Source of the DNA: CAZRIE01 sp964600075
GTDB lineage: Bacteria > Bacteroidota > Bacteroidia > Flavobacteriales > Flavobacteriaceae
Length of the DNA stretch: 64,000 nucleotides
Assembly (NCBI GenBank): GCA_964600075.1
Contig: CAZRIE010000006.1
Coordinates: 33,163 to 97,162, forward strand
Direction of reading: 5' to 3'
Shown: piece by piece, positions 61,714 to 64,000 of the stretch
Layout: each line of letters begins with the position of its first letter
Numbering within the stretch: the stretch's first letter is position 1
Notes under the pieces: model-generated
The model's input: only the letters and a program-made list of their open reading frames with translations
The model's database searches: none
What the model was told of the DNA's origin: nothing
Translations under genes and position numbers: made by a program

Positions 61714-64000
61714 ATGGGAGCAAAAGCTAATTTTTCCGTTTTTAATACAATTATGGTTTTGTTGTGTTCGGCATATCAGATATGTGCCCAAGACAATCCT
61801 GTATTCAATACTATACTGGAAAAACTGACCACGTATGCCAGCCTAAATGCACCCGAAAAAATATATCTACAGACTGATAAAGATTACTACACGAACGGAG
61901 AGACCATCTGGTTCAAGACGTATATAGTAAATGGTATTACACACACAATAAGTGACAAAAGCCGGGTTGTTTATGTAGAATTGGTAGATTCCGAGCAAAG
62001 CGTAATTGCAAAACGTAATATATATGCCGGATTCGATGGTGGCTCTGGCGATATTGCCTTAGCAAAAGACATTATTGAGGGTAGTTATTATTTACGTGCC
62101 TACACCAAATATATGTTGAACGATAATGACCCCATTTTTTTCCAAAAGGAAATCCCGGTCTGGACACAAGAATTCAACTCAAACAATAGATTGGAAAAAG
62201 CCTCTAAGGGAAAAAAAAGGCGGAAACAAGTAGTGAAAACGGAGGTGGCCGAATTAAAGGCGAAGGAACCTATCGTCCAATTTTTTCCAGAAGGAGGTAA
62301 CCTGGTAACCGGTCTCAAAAATGTATTAGGTTTGAAGATTACCGATGAGAATGGAACAGGCATCGCATTAGAGGGAAGAATAACCGATCAAAACGATTCT
62401 CTGATAACAATGTTCAGCAGTTATGAATTCGGCTTGGGCCGAGTTCAATTTAAGGTAGAGCCCAGCACCAATTATTTCGCGGAAATTGAAATAGATGGTA
62501 AAACGGGGAAATATCCTGTTCCTAAACCCGTATCCAAAGGTTATGGCTTACAGGTAAGCAACAAGGGCGAGTTCGTACAGATTCGAGTATCGACCAACAT
62601 CGTCAATGGGCTGAACAGCTCGTTATTATTGGGCCATCTTCGAGGTGACTTAATTTTAAAACATTTTCAAGAGAATAAAACTCAAAATACTTACGAACTA
62701 AAGCTTTTGACCTCTGAACTTAAGGACGGCGTCGCCTCTTTTACTTTGTTCACTCCTGAAGGCGAGCCCGTTTGCGAGCGCCTTGTTTTTATAGAAAACC
62801 CGAATAACTTGGTGAATCTATCTTTAAAAACCGATTCGTCCAATTACGGTTTCCGAAAAAAGGTCAGTGTTGACCTTGCTGTCATCGATGAAATTGGATT
62901 GCCGCTTGACGGAAATTTTTCAATGAGCGTAAGCACCCAAAAGGGTCTCAATGAAGAAACAGAAAACATAAAAAGCTGGTTACTGTTAAATTCCGATTTA
63001 GGAGGAACAGTAGAAAATCCGAATTATTTTTTTGAAGATGATTCGAAGGGGCGAAAAAATTTGTTGGATATGCTTTTGCTTACCCATGGTTGGCGAAGGT
63101 TTGTATGGCGTGAATTCGGAACGAATGAAGCGGATACAAAATTGCAGTTTCCACCCGAGAAAGGAATTGTCATCAATGGAAATACGGTAAGTTTAAAAAA
63201 TAGGCATGAACCCATAAAAAGCTCGGTTCGATTAACAATTACAAAACCAAGCACCTACGAAGAAGAAACCTCGACCGATTCTCAGGGCAAGTTTAGTTTC
63301 GGCCCCATGGTTTTTCGCGATAGTATCAAGGCCGTGATACAGGCGTCCCATGATATGGATAGCAAAAAAGAAATCGCCATTTATTTGGAGCCGCCTTTCC
63401 CTACAATACCGATTAAAGATTCGTTAAGAGGGCTTGCCCCAAATATAGTCATGGCTCAAGCACAAGCTTACCTCGAAGAAGCATATCAGAAAAAAGCAAA
63501 TGATTTCGAATACGACCCCAAGGTCATAAAATTGGACGAGGTTATTGGAAGGGGTAAAGCGAAAACAAAAAAAGAGCTTATCAATGAAGCCTTAAATACA
63601 AGGACCATGTATGGCTCGGCATTAAACAGAGTAATACCCGATTCAATACCCGATAGCGAATTTTATAGTGTGATTGACCTAATTGAGCGTAATGTGGCAG
63701 GTGTTCGGGTTATGGGGCAATACCCAAACCAAATAATTGAGATGAGACCTAGTAGTGGTGGTAATGCTATTATCGAAGGTAGAGAAGATGAACGTGCTAA
63801 AGACCCTCTGTATTTACTTGATGGAATACAGGTAGCCCCAAGTTTTATAAATGAGATGTTTGGGAGCGAAGTTCTTTTTATAGATGTCCTTAAAAGTGCC
63901 GGAGAGATTGCCCAGTACGGGATGCGCGGAGGAAACGGAGTCATCGCTGTCTATACCGATAGGGGCGAAAATTACGAGTTCGTTCAAGAAAGAGAACCTG
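61714..64000 (+). CDS. MG2-domain/TonB-plug protein (cut by right edge)
   Basis: About 762 residues are present from ATG 61714; the C-terminus lies outside. Signal peptide ending ICAQ (about residue 25). KIYLQTDKDYYTNGETIWFK is the MG2-type start of a family of long exported proteins, followed by beta domains (PEGGNLVTGLKNV), a carboxypeptidase-regulatory-like domain (about 480-550) and a TonB-dependent-receptor plug-like end: SVIDLIERNVAGVRVM, DPLYLLDGIQV, EIAQYGMRGGNGVIAVYT. Such proteins sit beside receptor systems at the outer membrane. Specific ligand unknown. Confidence 0.8.
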   Translation, partial: MGAKANFSVFNTIMVLLCSAYQICAQDNPVFNTILEKLTTYASLNAPEKIYLQTDKDYYTNGETIWFKTYIVNGITHTISDKSRVVYVELVDSEQSVIAKRNIYAGFDGGSGDIALAKDIIEGSYYLRAYTKYMLNDNDPIFFQKEIPVWTQEFNSNNRLEKASKGKKRRKQVVKTEVAELKAKEPIVQFFPEGGNLVTGLKNVLGLKITDENGTGIALEGRITDQNDSLITMFSSYEFGLGRVQFKVEPSTNYFAEIEIDGKTGKYPVPKPVSKGYGLQVSNKGEFVQIRVSTNIVNGLNSSLLLGHLRGDLILKHFQENKTQNTYELKLLTSELKDGVASFTLFTPEGEPVCERLVFIENPNNLVNLSLKTDSSNYGFRKKVSVDLAVIDEIGLPLDGNFSMSVSTQKGLNEETENIKSWLLLNSDLGGTVENPNYFFEDDSKGRKNLLDMLLLTHGWRRFVWREFGTNEADTKLQFPPEKGIVINGNTVSLKNRHEPIKSSVRLTITKPSTYEEETSTDSQGKFSFGPMVFRDSIKAVIQASHDMDSKKEIAIYLEPPFPTIPIKDSLRGLAPNIVMAQAQAYLEEAYQKKANDFEYDPKVIKLDEVIGRGKAKTKKELINEALNTRTMYGSALNRVIPDSIPDSEFYSVIDLIERNVAGVRVMGQYPNQIIEMRPSSGGNAIIEGREDERAKDPLYLLDGIQVAPSFINEMFGSEVLFIDVLKSAGEIAQYGMRGGNGVIAVYTDRGENYEFVQEREP

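Noticed and set aside
1..64000. CRISPR array, rRNA, tRNA, prophage or intact insertion sequence
   Set aside because: No regularly spaced repeats, conserved RNA gene sequence, transposase or phage structural genes were seen.

Overview
The window reads as chromosomal DNA of a marine-type member of the Flavobacteriaceae (Bacteroidota). The grounds are Bacteroidota-type promoters (TTG at about -33, TAnnTTTG at about -7), absence of strong Shine-Dalgarno sites, a type IX secretion C-terminal sorting domain, a CxPSR sulfatase, short SSB and Ldh_2/CocE/DUF1501/DUF1800 families in their flavobacterial forms. Short TGAGCGnAGnCGAAG repeats of a kind I associate with Maribacter/Zobellia/Arenibacter-like genomes are also present. 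The genus is an inference. No rRNA, tRNA, CRISPR, phage or intact insertion sequence was seen.

Layout. 1-656: 5' part of a secreted sulfatase running off the left edge. 780-8289: DNA repair block (ligase-associated DEXH helicase and PdeM phosphoesterase, a TspO-like membrane protein, Mfd). 8424-13251: two decayed TerB-like genes and one intact paralogue, surrounding a Gfo/Idh oxidoreductase, an NTF2-like secreted protein and a CE7-type esterase. 13541-19234: Ldh_2 dehydrogenase, class-C-lactamase-like hydrolase, CocE-type hydrolase and TlpA-type thioredoxin, mostly exported. 19308-20415: ACT-like protein and YraN on the minus strand. 20610-23831: DUF1800/DUF1501 pair carrying a T9SS tail. 24001-29269: MetG, Tex, histone-deacetylase-like protein. 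29458-31740: PAP2 phosphatase, sugar acetyltransferase and the debris of a sodium symporter and a glycosidase-like gene. 31890-37854: GntR regulator, second lactamase-like hydrolase, RecQ, a broken ORF6N gene, SSB. 38130-45856: two tandem PPK2 polyphosphate kinases, SRPBCC, pentapeptide-repeat, CBS, M28 peptidase and SDR proteins. 45975-50854: small unknowns, an AHSA1/ArsR pair with a clear autoregulatory promoter, a cyclase-like DUF2652 protein, threonine dehydrogenase. 50863-54291: two rimK 3' remnants bracketing a Tat-exported sugar-phosphate isomerase-like gene, then an inositol-dehydrogenase-like gene. 54429-61304: a planctomycete-type cytochrome c (PSD1)/DUF1501/beta-propeller/LRR cluster. 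61481-61580: a 100-N gap flanked by an exact 55-bp repeat. 61714-end: a MG2/TonB-plug protein cut by the right edge.

Themes. Many genes encode exported proteins for polysaccharide or sugar-acid use. Gene erosion is visible at six places (TerB x2, symporter, glycosidase, ORF6N, rimK x2). The most unusual signal is a family of short repeats inserted in frame inside the housekeeping genes mfd and metG, in both cases encoding the same heptapeptide, VTERSQS.
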